A DNA stretch of 64,000 bases from assembly GCF_028993635.1 (NCBI RefSeq), contig NZ_CP118631.1, positions 4,092,001 to 4,156,000 on the forward strand, in the 5' to 3' direction. A program made the position numbers and the translations under genes. The first letter of the stretch is position 1; each line of letters opens with the position of its first letter. Below, in pieces: positions 1 through 8,508 of the stretch. Source of the DNA: Mucilaginibacter sp. SJ. Its GTDB lineage: Bacteria; Bacteroidota; Bacteroidia; Sphingobacteriales; Sphingobacteriaceae. The notes under the pieces were generated by a model, which ran no database searches, was not told where the DNA came from, and saw only the letters and a program-made list of their open reading frames with translations.

Positions 1-277
1 CATAAATGGCCCACTGCAATGAATCAAGCCTGAGTTTAAAAATCTGTTCGTCTTCTATCCGTTCTTTGGCAAATGCAATAAAAAATAATCCTATGGCCAT
101 GAGCAGTGTAGTAGTCATGAAAAAGATGTGATGACTGTTAAACAGGTCGTCGCTTACCGGTTCGCCATGCATGCGGAACCCCATTTCTTTTTTAAAGATC
201 ACTATGGGGATATGGATCAGGAAAAGTGCAAGCCCCAAATACCTGAACCAGTGGGGAAATAGAAAACGTGATTTCAT
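1..277 (-). CDS. Partial membrane protein, C-terminus outside the window
   Basis: The reading frame opens with ATG at 277 and runs off the left edge of the window after 92 codons, so only the N-terminal part is visible. The protein begins MKSRFLFPHWFRYLGLALF. Two hydrophobic stretches are clear, at about residues 13-28 and 50-69, separated by a short polar segment with several His and Met. This fits an inner-membrane protein with at least two helices. I do not recognise the family. The next gene on the same strand (rimM) ends with a terminator-like hairpin 90 bases upstream, so this gene probably has its own promoter in the AT-rich stretch 278-365. Confidence 0.7.
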   Translation of the reverse strand, partial: MKSRFLFPHWFRYLGLALFLIHIPIVIFKKEMGFRMHGEPVSDDLFNSHHIFFMTTTLLMAIGLFFIAFAKERIEDEQIFKLRLDSLQWAIY

Positions 278-365
278 AATTGTAAAGTTTGGCTTACCAA
301 AAGTAAAATAAACTTTACAAATATCAAGTATTTTTGACAAATATTTTTTAAAATTCCGTTAAATG

Positions 366-393
366 AAAAATGCCCATGAGGGGACACGGGCAT
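366..393 (-). terminator. Intrinsic terminator after rimM
   Basis: A 9-bp stem (370-378 with 385-393, one G-U pair) has a 6-base loop and is followed on the minus strand by five T. It lies 45 bases beyond the rimM stop and fits the end of the rpsP-rimM transcript. Confidence 0.75.
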
Positions 394-437
394 GGGGAGA
401 TCTTATTTCTTTAATCTAAAAGTCTTTACTCTCAAAC

Positions 438-965
438 TTAGCTTTCCAGGTAAATATCCAGCAAGCCTTCGGGCAGGTGGATGTAAATCTCACCGCCTTC
501 AACATCAATTCCTTTAATGATCTCCAAGTTAAGCGGGAAAAGTACTTCCTTATTTTTGTACTGAACTGTGGCTATCAATTGCTGCGGATATTCCTGCACC
601 GATAATATTTCGCCCAGTTCACCGTGGGTTTCATCTATAGCGATAAAGCCTTCCACGTCATTCAGGGTAAATTCGCTCTTTTTCTTTTTAGGTTTTAGCT
701 TACCTGGCAGGTAGATATCCCGCTTTACCAGGGTGGATGCTTTTTCGATGGTGTTCACATCTTCCAGGTTAAGGTAAGCGTTGTTTTTTTGCAGGTATTT
801 AATGGATGATACAAAATAAGGGATCATTTTCCCTGCAATATCAATAAACACCACATTAAATTTAATGGCTTCAATGCCATCAAAATCAACATAGATCTGT
901 AATTCGCCTTTTAAGCCTTTGGTTTTTAGTACGCTGCCTATCCTGAAATGCTCTTCGGTTTTCAT
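438..965 (-). CDS. rimM: Ribosome maturation factor RimM
   Basis: RimM binds ribosomal protein S19 in the 30S head and helps mature 16S rRNA. The 175-residue protein has the family layout: an N-terminal beta-barrel domain (about 1-90, opening FRIGSVLKTKGLKGELQIY, which carries the typical GxxGE-like turn) and a C-terminal PRC-barrel-like domain (about 100-172) with the PLN..I..ID segment near residue 145. It lies downstream of rpsP on the same strand, and rpsP-rimM adjacency is conserved in bacteria. A perfect inverted repeat sits between the two genes. Length is normal and nothing is broken. Confidence 0.95.
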   Translation of the reverse strand: MKTEEHFRIGSVLKTKGLKGELQIYVDFDGIEAIKFNVVFIDIAGKMIPYFVSSIKYLQKNNAYLNLEDVNTIEKASTLVKRDIYLPGKLKPKKKKSEFTLNDVEGFIAIDETHGELGEILSVQEYPQQLIATVQYKNKEVLFPLNLEIIKGIDVEGGEIYIHLPEGLLDIYLES

Positions 966-983
966 TTAAAAATATAATTAAAC

Positions 984-1016
984 AATAATGGCGAAGCTGT
1001 TTGCCTCGCCATTATT
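984..1016 (-). promoter_or_regulatory. Stem-loop between rpsP and rimM
   Basis: Perfect 11-bp arms AATAATGGCGA (984-994) and TCGCCATTATT (1006-1016) enclose an 11-base loop. On the minus strand the downstream side is AT-rich but has no clean U-tract, so this looks more like an attenuator or an mRNA processing and stability element than a strong terminator. It would separate the expression of S16, needed in ribosome-level amounts, from that of RimM. Confidence 0.55.
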
Positions 1017-1088
1017 CGGATTTAAGAAATCAAACGTATAGATTCAAGATAAAATGTTTTTCCTGCGTTCTGTACGCTCTCTTCAAAA

Positions 1089-1613
1089 TTATTCTGCGCT
1101 TTCAGCTTCAGCTTCTGGTGCTGCATCTTCTGCAGGAGCTTCTTCTTCGGCAGCAGGAGCGTTTTTAGCGGCAATAGCAGCAGCTTTTTCTTCGCTCTTT
1201 TTAGCTTCAGCAGCTAAAGCGGCTTTGCGGGCTTCGTCTTTAGCAACATTAAGGCTGGTTTTTTTGCCGGTGATTTTGCCTTCTTTCTGGTCAAGCCATT
1301 CAGCAAATTTGGTTTCAAGTTGCTCTTCGGTTAAAGCACCTTTTTTAACACCGCCTTGTAAGTGTTTTTTGTACAGCACACCTTTGTATGAAAGGATAGC
1401 ACGACAAGTATCGGTAGGTTGGGCACCGTTGTTAACCCAATCTAAAGTTTTGTCGAAATTGATGTCAATAGTTGCTGGGTTGGTGTTTGGGTTGTATGAA
1501 CCTAAACGCTCAATGAAGCGTCCATCACGTGGAGCGCGTGAGTCTGCTACTACGATATAATAAAAAGGTTTGCCTTTTTTACCGTGTCTTTGTAGTCTGA
1601 TCTTAGTTGCCAT
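1089..1613 (-). CDS. rpsP: 30S ribosomal protein S16 with long C-terminal tail
   Basis: S16 is a small-subunit assembly protein. Residues 1-85 match the canonical fold (MATKIRLQRHGKKGKPFYYI, then RDGRFIERLGSYNP). The canonical protein is about 80-90 residues, so this 174-residue version carries about 90 extra. That tail holds a short helical segment (about 92-125) and an Ala/Glu/Lys-rich low-complexity end. Such extensions are familiar in Bacteroidota S16. The tail's composition explains the long open frame on the opposite strand. rimM follows in the same direction. Confidence 0.96.
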   Translation of the reverse strand: MATKIRLQRHGKKGKPFYYIVVADSRAPRDGRFIERLGSYNPNTNPATIDINFDKTLDWVNNGAQPTDTCRAILSYKGVLYKKHLQGGVKKGALTEEQLETKFAEWLDQKEGKITGKKTSLNVAKDEARKAALAAEAKKSEEKAAAIAAKNAPAAEEEAPAEDAAPEAEAESAE

Positions 1614-1845
1614 TGTAAATTTTTATGTATTCAACATTATCCCCGGAGTTCTTTCTGCGGGGATGCAAAGGTATTAATTTTTATTATAATTAAAAATGGT
1701 TGATAATTAATTATTTATAGTTGAGATGAGTGGTTGATTAGGTTGGCTGGTGAATAGCTGTTTTTGTAGGACATGATTTGATTTATTTAGCTGTTTTTTA
1801 AAACTTAACATGGCAATAATTTAAAAAAATCGGAACTTACCCGTC

Positions 1846-2382
1846 ATGAGCATCAACAGAAAAATACGGATAGCTATTGATATGGATGAAGTTATTGCCG
1901 ATACCATTGGCAAATTCATCAGCATGTATAAAGAAAGGCATGGTGAAGAAATAAGCCTGGGCAATATGGAAGGTAAGGAGTTTAGGGAGATCCTGCCGCC
2001 GCACTTGAGCGAAACCTTACGGGTTTATATTAATGAACGGGGTTTTTTCAGGGATATCCCGGTAATGCCGGATGCACAGGAAGTAGTGAAAGCCCTGCAC
2101 GAAAAGTACGATGTGTACATAGCATCGGCCGCCATGGAGTTCAAGTACTCGCTGGAGGATAAGCAGGAATGGCTGGAAGAACATTTTCCATTTATTTCGT
2201 GGACAAACATTATTTTTTGCGGGCACAAGATTCTGGACGTGGATATCATGATCGATGACCGGATCAAAAACTTCGCCACGTTTAATGGCCGAAAAATCCT
2301 TTATACCTCACCGCATAACATGCTGCTTACCGACTATGAGCGGGTAAACGCCTGGAAGGAAGTTGCAACGAAATTATTGTAG
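1846..2382 (+). CDS. 5'(3')-deoxyribonucleotidase-like HAD phosphatase
   Basis: This is a HAD-superfamily phosphatase of the NT5C type, expected to remove phosphate from deoxynucleoside monophosphates in the cytoplasm. Motif I is DMDEV at residues 12-16, with Asp12 as nucleophile and Asp14 as acid/base. Motif II is the AS segment near 93-94, and motif III is IDD at 136-138, after a short cap domain. The 178-residue length fits the bacterial members. The PAS-domain gene follows directly, with its start inside or just after this stop codon depending on the start chosen. The substrate is inferred from the family, not from specific residues. Confidence 0.85.
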   Translation: MSINRKIRIAIDMDEVIADTIGKFISMYKERHGEEISLGNMEGKEFREILPPHLSETLRVYINERGFFRDIPVMPDAQEVVKALHEKYDVYIASAAMEFKYSLEDKQEWLEEHFPFISWTNIIFCGHKILDVDIMIDDRIKNFATFNGRKILYTSPHNMLLTDYERVNAWKEVATKLL

Positions 2383-2436
2383 TTGTTTGTTTATCATATA
2401 AATAGCCATATCTTTAAGTATTCACAGCTTGTTTAT

Positions 2437-3789
2437 ATGTTTAACCCCAACCCGGCTGCAACCGGAAATTGTACAATTGTTTTTGATATCGATGAACAGA
2501 AATACCTGTTTGTAAGTGAAAGCTTTTACAATCTTTTTGAAGTAAGCGCTGATCACCTTCGTCAAAATGTTGATTTTTTGATTGGGTTGGTAAAACCTGA
2601 AACTTTTGCCGGTGTAAAGCAACTTACTGAAGGGCTTGCTATGAACGAGTCAATCCAAATGACTTATTACCTGGAGGCCCGCCAAAAGCAGCTGACCGAA
2701 AAACGGACGCTTGCCACTGATGGCCTTACCGGCCATAAAATCATCTTAAGTAATATAACCTCTGCCCTCGATGGTGTTCGTACTCCGATCCCGTTCAGTA
2801 AGCCGGGGATGAACGAACAGTTCCTCAACTCGCTTATTGATTCGCAAACCAATTTCCTGGTAAGGATAGATATCAATGGTAGATTTAGCTTTGCTAACCG
2901 CCGGTTTTTTAAAACCTTTGGTTATGATGAGGGCGATATAATAGGTCATCATTTTTCAAAAACAACTATTCCGCAGCATGCACGGCTGTGCGAAGAAGTC
3001 TTTATGAACTGCATTAATAATCCCGGCAAGATCAACAGGCTTGTTCATAAAAAAAACGCTAAGGATGGCAGTCTTTATGATACCGAATGGGAATTTGTAT
3101 CTATGACCGATGATAGCGGAGCCGTTGTAGAAATACAGGGCATAGGAAGGGACATTACCCTGCAAATGCAAATGCGCGAAGAAGCTTTGCAAATAAAAGA
3201 CACCCTTGAAGCATTGATCAATAATACCCGGGACCATATCTGGGCAATTGACACTGAGCTGCGATATATGTATATGAACCAGGCCTATGTTGAACAGATA
3301 ACCCATTTAACAGGTGTAAGGCCATATGAAGGGCAATACTCTTATAAGCATGAGGGATTTAGCAGCCAAATTATTGATGAGTGGACCGTTTATTATAACC
3401 GTGCTTTAAACGGCGAGCGCTATTCTATTGTCAGCGAAAGTATCGACCCGATAAATGGGCAGCGTTTATACTTCGAAGTTAGTTTTAACCCCATTTATAC
3501 CACTGCCGGCGATGTTATAGGTGCAGGGTGTTTTGGCCATAATATCACCGATAGGCTCAAAATACAAAAGGAGCTTATAGGCCAAAATCAACGCTTAAAA
3601 AACATAGCTTCTTTAAGCTCACATGAACTACGCCGGCCGGTTGCAAGCATGCTGGGGCTTATCAGCTTAATGGACCATGAAGATTTCTTTAACCCCGAAA
3701 ATAAGGAGATCATAGCGCACCTGTTTACCGTGAGTGCCGAAATTGACACCGCGATAAGGCTTGTTGTTGACAGCACCATTGCCAAATAA
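2437..3789 (+). CDS. Multi-PAS sensor with HisKA-like tail and no ATPase domain
   Basis: The ATG at 2437 gives 450 residues; an upstream TTG at 2383 would add 18. Three PAS-like units are visible, at about residues 10-100, 128-245 and 250-370. The second and third end in the usual GxGRDIT and GHNITDR motifs. The C-terminus is a histidine-kinase dimerisation helix with an H-box, SHELRRPVASMLGL, putting the phosphorylatable His at about 396. The protein stops about 55 residues later, with no N, G1 or G2 box. As a kinase it is therefore incomplete. It may accept phosphate from, or pair with, another kinase, or act as a signal-modulating PAS protein. A terminator follows at once. Confidence 0.85.
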   Translation: MFNPNPAATGNCTIVFDIDEQKYLFVSESFYNLFEVSADHLRQNVDFLIGLVKPETFAGVKQLTEGLAMNESIQMTYYLEARQKQLTEKRTLATDGLTGHKIILSNITSALDGVRTPIPFSKPGMNEQFLNSLIDSQTNFLVRIDINGRFSFANRRFFKTFGYDEGDIIGHHFSKTTIPQHARLCEEVFMNCINNPGKINRLVHKKNAKDGSLYDTEWEFVSMTDDSGAVVEIQGIGRDITLQMQMREEALQIKDTLEALINNTRDHIWAIDTELRYMYMNQAYVEQITHLTGVRPYEGQYSYKHEGFSSQIIDEWTVYYNRALNGERYSIVSESIDPINGQRLYFEVSFNPIYTTAGDVIGAGCFGHNITDRLKIQKELIGQNQRLKNIASLSSHELRRPVASMLGLISLMDHEDFFNPENKEIIAHLFTVSAEIDTAIRLVVDSTIAK

Positions 3790-3790
3790 A

Positions 3791-3825
3791 ACAGCCCCGG
3801 CTTGATTAAGGCGGGGCTGTTTTTA
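3791..3825 (+). terminator. Terminator between the convergent PAS and pfkA genes
   Basis: ACAGCCCCG (3791-3799) pairs perfectly with CGGGGCTGT (3812-3820), followed by TTTTT on the plus strand. It lies between two convergent genes and may work in both directions. Confidence 0.85.
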
Positions 3826-3843
3826 TTATCGTTTTAGTTTAAA

Positions 3844-4821
3844 TTACATAGAGAGCATTTCAACCAGTTTGATCATGTTTGGATCAATACCCTGGTGATG
3901 TTTAATAGCATGCTCAAACGGCGTATAAGCAATTTCACCATTGATGAGGCCTATCATTTCGTTGCGGTGCCCGTCTCTCAAAGCTTCAACTGCGGCAGCG
4001 CCAACACGGCTTGCCAATACCCTGTCCATACAGCTTGGTGCACCGCCGCGTTGTATGTGACCTAAAATAGAGATCCGGGTATCATAATTAGGGAACTTTT
4101 CCTGCACTAACCTGCCCACTTCAAACGCGCCCCCCGCATCTTCACCTTCGGCAACAATTACTATACGCGATGTTTTATCTTTACGGCCAAATTCAAGGCG
4201 GTTTAACAAACCTTCGAGCCCGGTTTTGCTTTCGGGGATCAGGATGGCCTCGGCACCGGTAGCAATACCTGTACGTAAAGCGATAAGGCCCGAGTCGCGG
4301 CCCATTACTTCAACAATAAATAAACGGTCGTGCGATTCTGCAGTATCCCTGATCTTGTCAACAGCGTCAACAACGGTGTTAATGGCTGTATCGTAACCAA
4401 TGGTAAAATCGGTACCTACAAGGTCATTGTCAATTGTACCTGGTAAGCCAACCACCGGAATATCATACTCGCTGCCAAAAACTTTAGCGCCGGTAAAAGT
4501 ACCATCGCCGCCAATGGCTACCAATGCGTCAACTTTATTTTTTACCAGGTGCTCATATGCTGCCTTACGACCTTCGGGTGTTCTGAACTCATCACACCTT
4601 GCAGTTTTAAGGATTGTGCCACCACGCTGGATGATGTTTGAAACGGATTTACGGTTCATGGTAAAAAAATCACCTTTGCCCATGCCGTCGTAACCACGGC
4701 GGATCCCCGTGACTTCAATTCCGTAATACATGGCGGCACGTACCACCGCCCTTATGGCAGCATTCATTCCCGGTGCATCGCCACCTGAAGTAAAAACGCC
4801 GATATTTTTGATCTGAGTCAT
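3844..4821 (-). CDS. pfkA: ATP-dependent 6-phosphofructokinase
   Basis: The enzyme phosphorylates fructose 6-phosphate with ATP, the committed step of glycolysis. The 325-residue length is that of the short bacterial PfkA type. Visible motifs are the ATP-binding SGGDAPG (12-18), GGDGT (104-108), the catalytic PGTIDND (127-133, whose first Asp is the expected catalytic base), MGRDSG (173-178) and GHIQRGGAPSCMDR near residue 255. The Gly in GGDGT, rather than Asp, fits ATP rather than pyrophosphate as donor. It is transcribed alone, with 146 bases separating it from the dsbD gene upstream. Confidence 0.96.
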   Translation of the reverse strand: MTQIKNIGVFTSGGDAPGMNAAIRAVVRAAMYYGIEVTGIRRGYDGMGKGDFFTMNRKSVSNIIQRGGTILKTARCDEFRTPEGRKAAYEHLVKNKVDALVAIGGDGTFTGAKVFGSEYDIPVVGLPGTIDNDLVGTDFTIGYDTAINTVVDAVDKIRDTAESHDRLFIVEVMGRDSGLIALRTGIATGAEAILIPESKTGLEGLLNRLEFGRKDKTSRIVIVAEGEDAGGAFEVGRLVQEKFPNYDTRISILGHIQRGGAPSCMDRVLASRVGAAAVEALRDGHRNEMIGLINGEIAYTPFEHAIKHHQGIDPNMIKLVEMLSM

Positions 4822-4967
4822 TTTTTTGTTTTGATTATGAACGGGCTAACCTATTCATAACTAATTAGGGTTGTAAATATTGTTCATTATTCAAACACCG
4901 CGCCTAACCAATAAAACGCGGAATTTGAATTTTGCGCGAATTTACACTTATTTTTTTAACCCGATCT

Positions 4968-6731
4968 CTATTTTTTGTAAGCAGCTATGCCACTGTCTAA
5001 AAATTTAAGGTAGCTGGCTATGTCATAATTTGCAGGCGATGTAGGGATCTCGGCGCCCGACGCATCTTTAAGCAAGTTGCCATCACTATCAAGCATAACA
5101 TATAACGGCTGCGAATTGGAGTTGAAGCGCTGTGCTTCCAGGTTGCTCCATTTACCGCCAAGCGTTGTAATCTTTTTACCACTGTAATCCGATACAAACT
5201 GTTCGGCAGCAGGTAATTCGGCTTTGTCGTCAACAACCAGCTGCAGCAATATAAAATCATTTTTCAAGCGGCTAAACACTTGCGGGTCCGACCATACATT
5301 GGCTTCCATTTTTCGGCAGTTTACACAGTTAAAGCCTGTAAAGTCAATCAATATCGGTTTATGCAGGGCTTTTGAAACCTGTAGCGCCTGGTCATAATCA
5401 TACCAGGCATCCAGCCCCTTAGTTTTAATACGGGTGTAGTTTGCAGCATACTTGCGTTCGCCAATGCTTGCAGGTATAGCGGCCGACGGGTTTGCTGAAG
5501 CTGAACCCGAACCCGAGCCATCCGGAATGCTTGACAAGTTGAAATCCTGTGTAGCCTCGGGAGGTAAAAAGGCGCTTATCGATTTCAAAGGCGCCCCCCA
5601 CAATCCCGGGATCATGTAAATAACAAAAGCAAACACAATAATGGCCAGGAAGGTACGGGGTATAGTGAGGAACTTTACATCACTATCATGCGAGAATTTG
5701 ATTTTGCCAATCAGGTAAAGCCCGATCATCAGGCCAATGGCTATCCATAATGATAAAAATATCTCGCGGTCAAACCAGTTCCAATGGTAGGCCAGGTCAA
5801 CATTTGATAAAAATTTCAACGCAAATGCCAACTCAAGGAATCCCAATACAACTTTAACGCTGTTAAGCCATCCGCCTGATTTTGGAAGTGTTTTAAGTGC
5901 CGAAGGGAATAAGGCAAATATGGTAAATGGCAAAGCCAATGCTAATGAAAAGCCAAACATACCCATTGCCGGGCCGAGCCTGTCGCCTTTTGAAGCCGCA
6001 TCAACAAGCAGTGTACCTATGATAGGGCCTGTGCAGGAGAACGAAACAACAACCAGCGTTGCTGCCATGAAAAATATACCGGCAAGACCACCTTTATCCG
6101 AATTTGCATCCAGTTTATTGGCCAGCGAACTTGGTAGTGTGATTTCAAACGCGCCCAAAAAGGAAATGCCAAATACAATGAGCAGCAAAAAGAAGAAAAT
6201 ATTAAATATGCCGTTCGTTGCCAGTTCATTAAGTGCATCCGAGCCAAAAATAATAGAGATCAGTAAGCCTAACGTAACGTAAATTACGATAATTGATATG
6301 CCGTAGATAAGCGACTGCATGACAGCCTTGCTTTTGCTGCCGCTTTTTTTGGTGAAAAAGCTTACGGTTAAGGGCAGTAAAGGATAAATACATGGCAAAA
6401 TTACCGCGGTGAAACCGCCAAGTAATCCCTCAATAAAGATTTGCCAAAGTGATTTTGGCTTTTCTGCTGTTTTTGATGCGGCAACGGGTGTCTTTGATAC
6501 TTTAGTGGCTTCTGCCTTTTTTACGGAATCAGCTTGCTTTTTCCTGATGGCTATGCTGTCGGCAGCGGTGGGGATATTTGTAAATGTAACATCAGCAGCG
6601 GATACCGAAGTATCGGCCGCTTTTTTTTGCACAGCATGAGCCGGATTTGCACCGGCTATATTAAGGACAATCAGGGTAATTAATGTGATAAGCCCGGCGC
6701 GCAGGTAAGCACCTTTATTTAATAACTTCAT
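4968..6731 (-). CDS. Thiol:disulfide interchange protein, DsbD beta-gamma type
   Basis: This membrane protein moves electrons from cytoplasmic thioredoxin to the periplasm. After a signal or first TM segment (about 12-34) there is an 80-residue Ala/Lys-rich linker. The DsbD transmembrane domain follows (about 95-375) with eight or so helices and the two paired cysteines Cys114 (in PCIYPLLP) and Cys233 (in SCTGP). A second linker precedes a C-terminal thioredoxin domain (about 435-587) with CVNC at 469-472. The N-terminal alpha domain is not fused here. It is supplied by the gene 23 bases upstream, so the system is split between two co-transcribed genes. Confidence 0.93.
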   Translation of the reverse strand: MKLLNKGAYLRAGLITLITLIVLNIAGANPAHAVQKKAADTSVSAADVTFTNIPTAADSIAIRKKQADSVKKAEATKVSKTPVAASKTAEKPKSLWQIFIEGLLGGFTAVILPCIYPLLPLTVSFFTKKSGSKSKAVMQSLIYGISIIVIYVTLGLLISIIFGSDALNELATNGIFNIFFFLLLIVFGISFLGAFEITLPSSLANKLDANSDKGGLAGIFFMAATLVVVSFSCTGPIIGTLLVDAASKGDRLGPAMGMFGFSLALALPFTIFALFPSALKTLPKSGGWLNSVKVVLGFLELAFALKFLSNVDLAYHWNWFDREIFLSLWIAIGLMIGLYLIGKIKFSHDSDVKFLTIPRTFLAIIVFAFVIYMIPGLWGAPLKSISAFLPPEATQDFNLSSIPDGSGSGSASANPSAAIPASIGERKYAANYTRIKTKGLDAWYDYDQALQVSKALHKPILIDFTGFNCVNCRKMEANVWSDPQVFSRLKNDFILLQLVVDDKAELPAAEQFVSDYSGKKITTLGGKWSNLEAQRFNSNSQPLYVMLDSDGNLLKDASGAEIPTSPANYDIASYLKFLDSGIAAYKK

Positions 6732-6754
6732 GACTACTGTTAAGGTGTGCTGAA

Positions 6755-7207
6755 TTATTTACCTAAAGGGATGGTGAAATCAACATCTTCGGGAGGCAGG
6801 CATTTCATATCGTTACAGGTCATATAGGTAAGTTTCCCTGTAACTGCTGTGGCTTTGGGCGATTTTAAACTTATTTTTTGGCTAAAAACAACTTCCTTTT
6901 CAAAGTAGCTAACATTCATGCTGAATGCTTTTTCATACTTGGTTACAGGGGTAGGCTCGGTAGTTTTACCAACAGCAGCATATAATTTTGATGGGGTAAA
7001 GTCAAATGAAGTTTTGATGGGGCCGCCATCTTTTACGGTTTGTGAGTAAATGTGCCAGCCGCTTTGTATTGTTGCTTTTAAAAATACTACTGCTTCTTTG
7101 TCATTTACCTTTTTTGCCGCGTATGACCACCTCACCGGCGATTCGATCTGAGCGTAAGCGCCAACGCTGATGATAAGCGCGGTTACCAATACCAATAGTT
7201 TCTTCAT
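6755..7207 (-). CDS. Secreted DsbD alpha-domain protein
   Basis: The 150-residue protein has a signal peptide (MKKLLVLVTALIISVGAYA, cleaved before Gln) and the immunoglobulin-like DsbD N-terminal domain. The motif TCNDMKCLPP near the C-terminus carries the redox pair Cys131 and Cys136. In the classical single-chain DsbD this domain hands electrons to periplasmic partners. Here it is a separate gene directly upstream of the beta-gamma subunit, which supports one operon and one electron-transfer chain. Confidence 0.88.
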   Translation of the reverse strand: MKKLLVLVTALIISVGAYAQIESPVRWSYAAKKVNDKEAVVFLKATIQSGWHIYSQTVKDGGPIKTSFDFTPSKLYAAVGKTTEPTPVTKYEKAFSMNVSYFEKEVVFSQKISLKSPKATAVTGKLTYMTCNDMKCLPPEDVDFTIPLGK

Positions 7208-7222
7208 TTGTGCTTTACTTTA

Positions 7223-7996
7223 TTATTTATTTAAAAATTTCAATTCTTTAAGGTTAAACTCTAATTGCTGTCCGTTAGTATCTTCAATAACCAGCAAGCC
7301 ATTAGGCAGTACATTTTTTACACTACCGTCGAAAACCCTGTTGTTTGACTCAAAGCGTTTGACCTCGTTTAACCAGTACAGCCGGTTTAAGTAAGTATCT
7401 CTTACAAAATCAATTTGACCGGCCTTTAGTTTCAGGTAGTACACTTCAATGTGTTTGCAAATTTCAGATAATAACCGTGTTAAATCATAATCCTTTTGTA
7501 AGATTTGTTTGACAGAGGTGGCATTTGAGGCGCCGGGCGGAAAATTTTCCTGGTTTATATTTAAACCAATGCCAATAACCGAGTCTTTGAGCAGCCCGCT
7601 CTGTATAGTATTTTCAATGAGTATCCCGCCAAGTTTCCTGTCGGCATAATAAATATCATTAGGCCATTTTATTTTTAGCCTATCGCCTAAAATGAGTTGC
7701 AAGGCATCATGCACACCTAAACTTACCGCGCGGTTAAGGTCAAACTGGGCATCAACGGGTAAAAAATGGGGTTTTAATAAAAGGCTGAAAGTAAGGTTTT
7801 TTCCGGGTTCGCTATGCCAGGTATTTTGCTGCTGGCCCCGGCCGGCGTACTGCTCTTCTGCCATAATGACCGTACCTTCGGGTACTGGCTTGGAATTTGA
7901 CAGTAGATTTTTAAGAAAACTATTTGTTGAGTCAACTTGTTTAATTGTTACTAAATTTTGACCAACAAATAATCCTGAAAATATGTTATTTTGCAA
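7223..7996 (-). CDS. birA: Biotin--[acetyl-CoA-carboxylase] ligase, monofunctional
   Basis: The protein attaches biotin to carboxylase carrier proteins. Its 257 residues hold the catalytic domain only: GRGQ at 52-55 (biotinyl-AMP loop), KWPND at 110-114 with the conserved Lys, KLGG at 121-124, and a small C-terminal SH3-like domain. The N-terminal DNA-binding helix-turn-helix of E. coli BirA is absent, so it should not act as a repressor. The start appears to be TTG at 7996; no upstream ATG gives a better N-terminus. It is divergent from rsfS across only 47 bases, so both promoters must share that gap. Confidence 0.9.
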   Translation of the reverse strand: MQNNIFSGLFVGQNLVTIKQVDSTNSFLKNLLSNSKPVPEGTVIMAEEQYAGRGQQQNTWHSEPGKNLTFSLLLKPHFLPVDAQFDLNRAVSLGVHDALQLILGDRLKIKWPNDIYYADRKLGGILIENTIQSGLLKDSVIGIGLNINQENFPPGASNATSVKQILQKDYDLTRLLSEICKHIEVYYLKLKAGQIDFVRDTYLNRLYWLNEVKRFESNNRVFDGSVKNVLPNGLLVIEDTNGQQLEFNLKELKFLNK

Positions 7997-8043
7997 AGTG
8001 TAATAATTTTATACTCAAAAACGTTCAAAACTAATTCTTTTTG

Positions 8044-8418
8044 ATGGTAAAAAACAAAGTGTTAAGTGAATCTGCCTATATTTCAGAGCTGGCAATACAT
8101 GGTATCCAGGAAAAAAAAGGCAACGATATTATCAGGTTAGACCTTCGTAATATATTCAGTTCAGTAGCAGATTATTTCGTGATCTGTCATGCTGATTCGT
8201 CGACACAGGTAAAAGCTATAGCAAATAGCATTGAGGATGAAATTTTCAAAGCCACCCAAGCCGAGCCCTGGCGCAAAGAGGGAATTGAGCATGGCGAGTG
8301 GATACTGCTTGATTATGTGGATGTTGTGATCCACGTGTTCAGGACCGATAAACGTGAGTTTTATGGAGTGGAAGATTTGTGGGGCGATGCAGATATTAAA
8401 TATTATAAAAGTGCATAA
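8044..8418 (+). CDS. rsfS: Ribosomal silencing factor RsfS
   Basis: RsfS (Iojap family) binds ribosomal protein L14 on the 50S subunit and blocks subunit joining when nutrients are short. The 124-residue protein shows the family core: FVICHADSSTQVKAIA, the EPWRKEG segment, and WILLDYVDVVIHVF near residue 85-98. I chose the ATG at 8044 over the TTG immediately before it. ftsH follows after 90 bases in the same direction, an arrangement common in Bacteroidota. Confidence 0.94.
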   Translation: MVKNKVLSESAYISELAIHGIQEKKGNDIIRLDLRNIFSSVADYFVICHADSSTQVKAIANSIEDEIFKATQAEPWRKEGIEHGEWILLDYVDVVIHVFRTDKREFYGVEDLWGDADIKYYKSA

Positions 8419-8508
8419 ACATCCGTCACAAAAAGGCTCAACGCATAGTCTTACTGTTACCGCGTAAAATTTAAATTATAGATTGTAAGTTTGAGCTCGT
8501 AAAAAGAA

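Noticed and set aside
1054..1560. Long open frame on the plus strand opposite rpsP
   Set aside because: It is the antisense shadow of the Ala/Glu-rich S16 tail; the Ser/Ala-rich translation has no family features.
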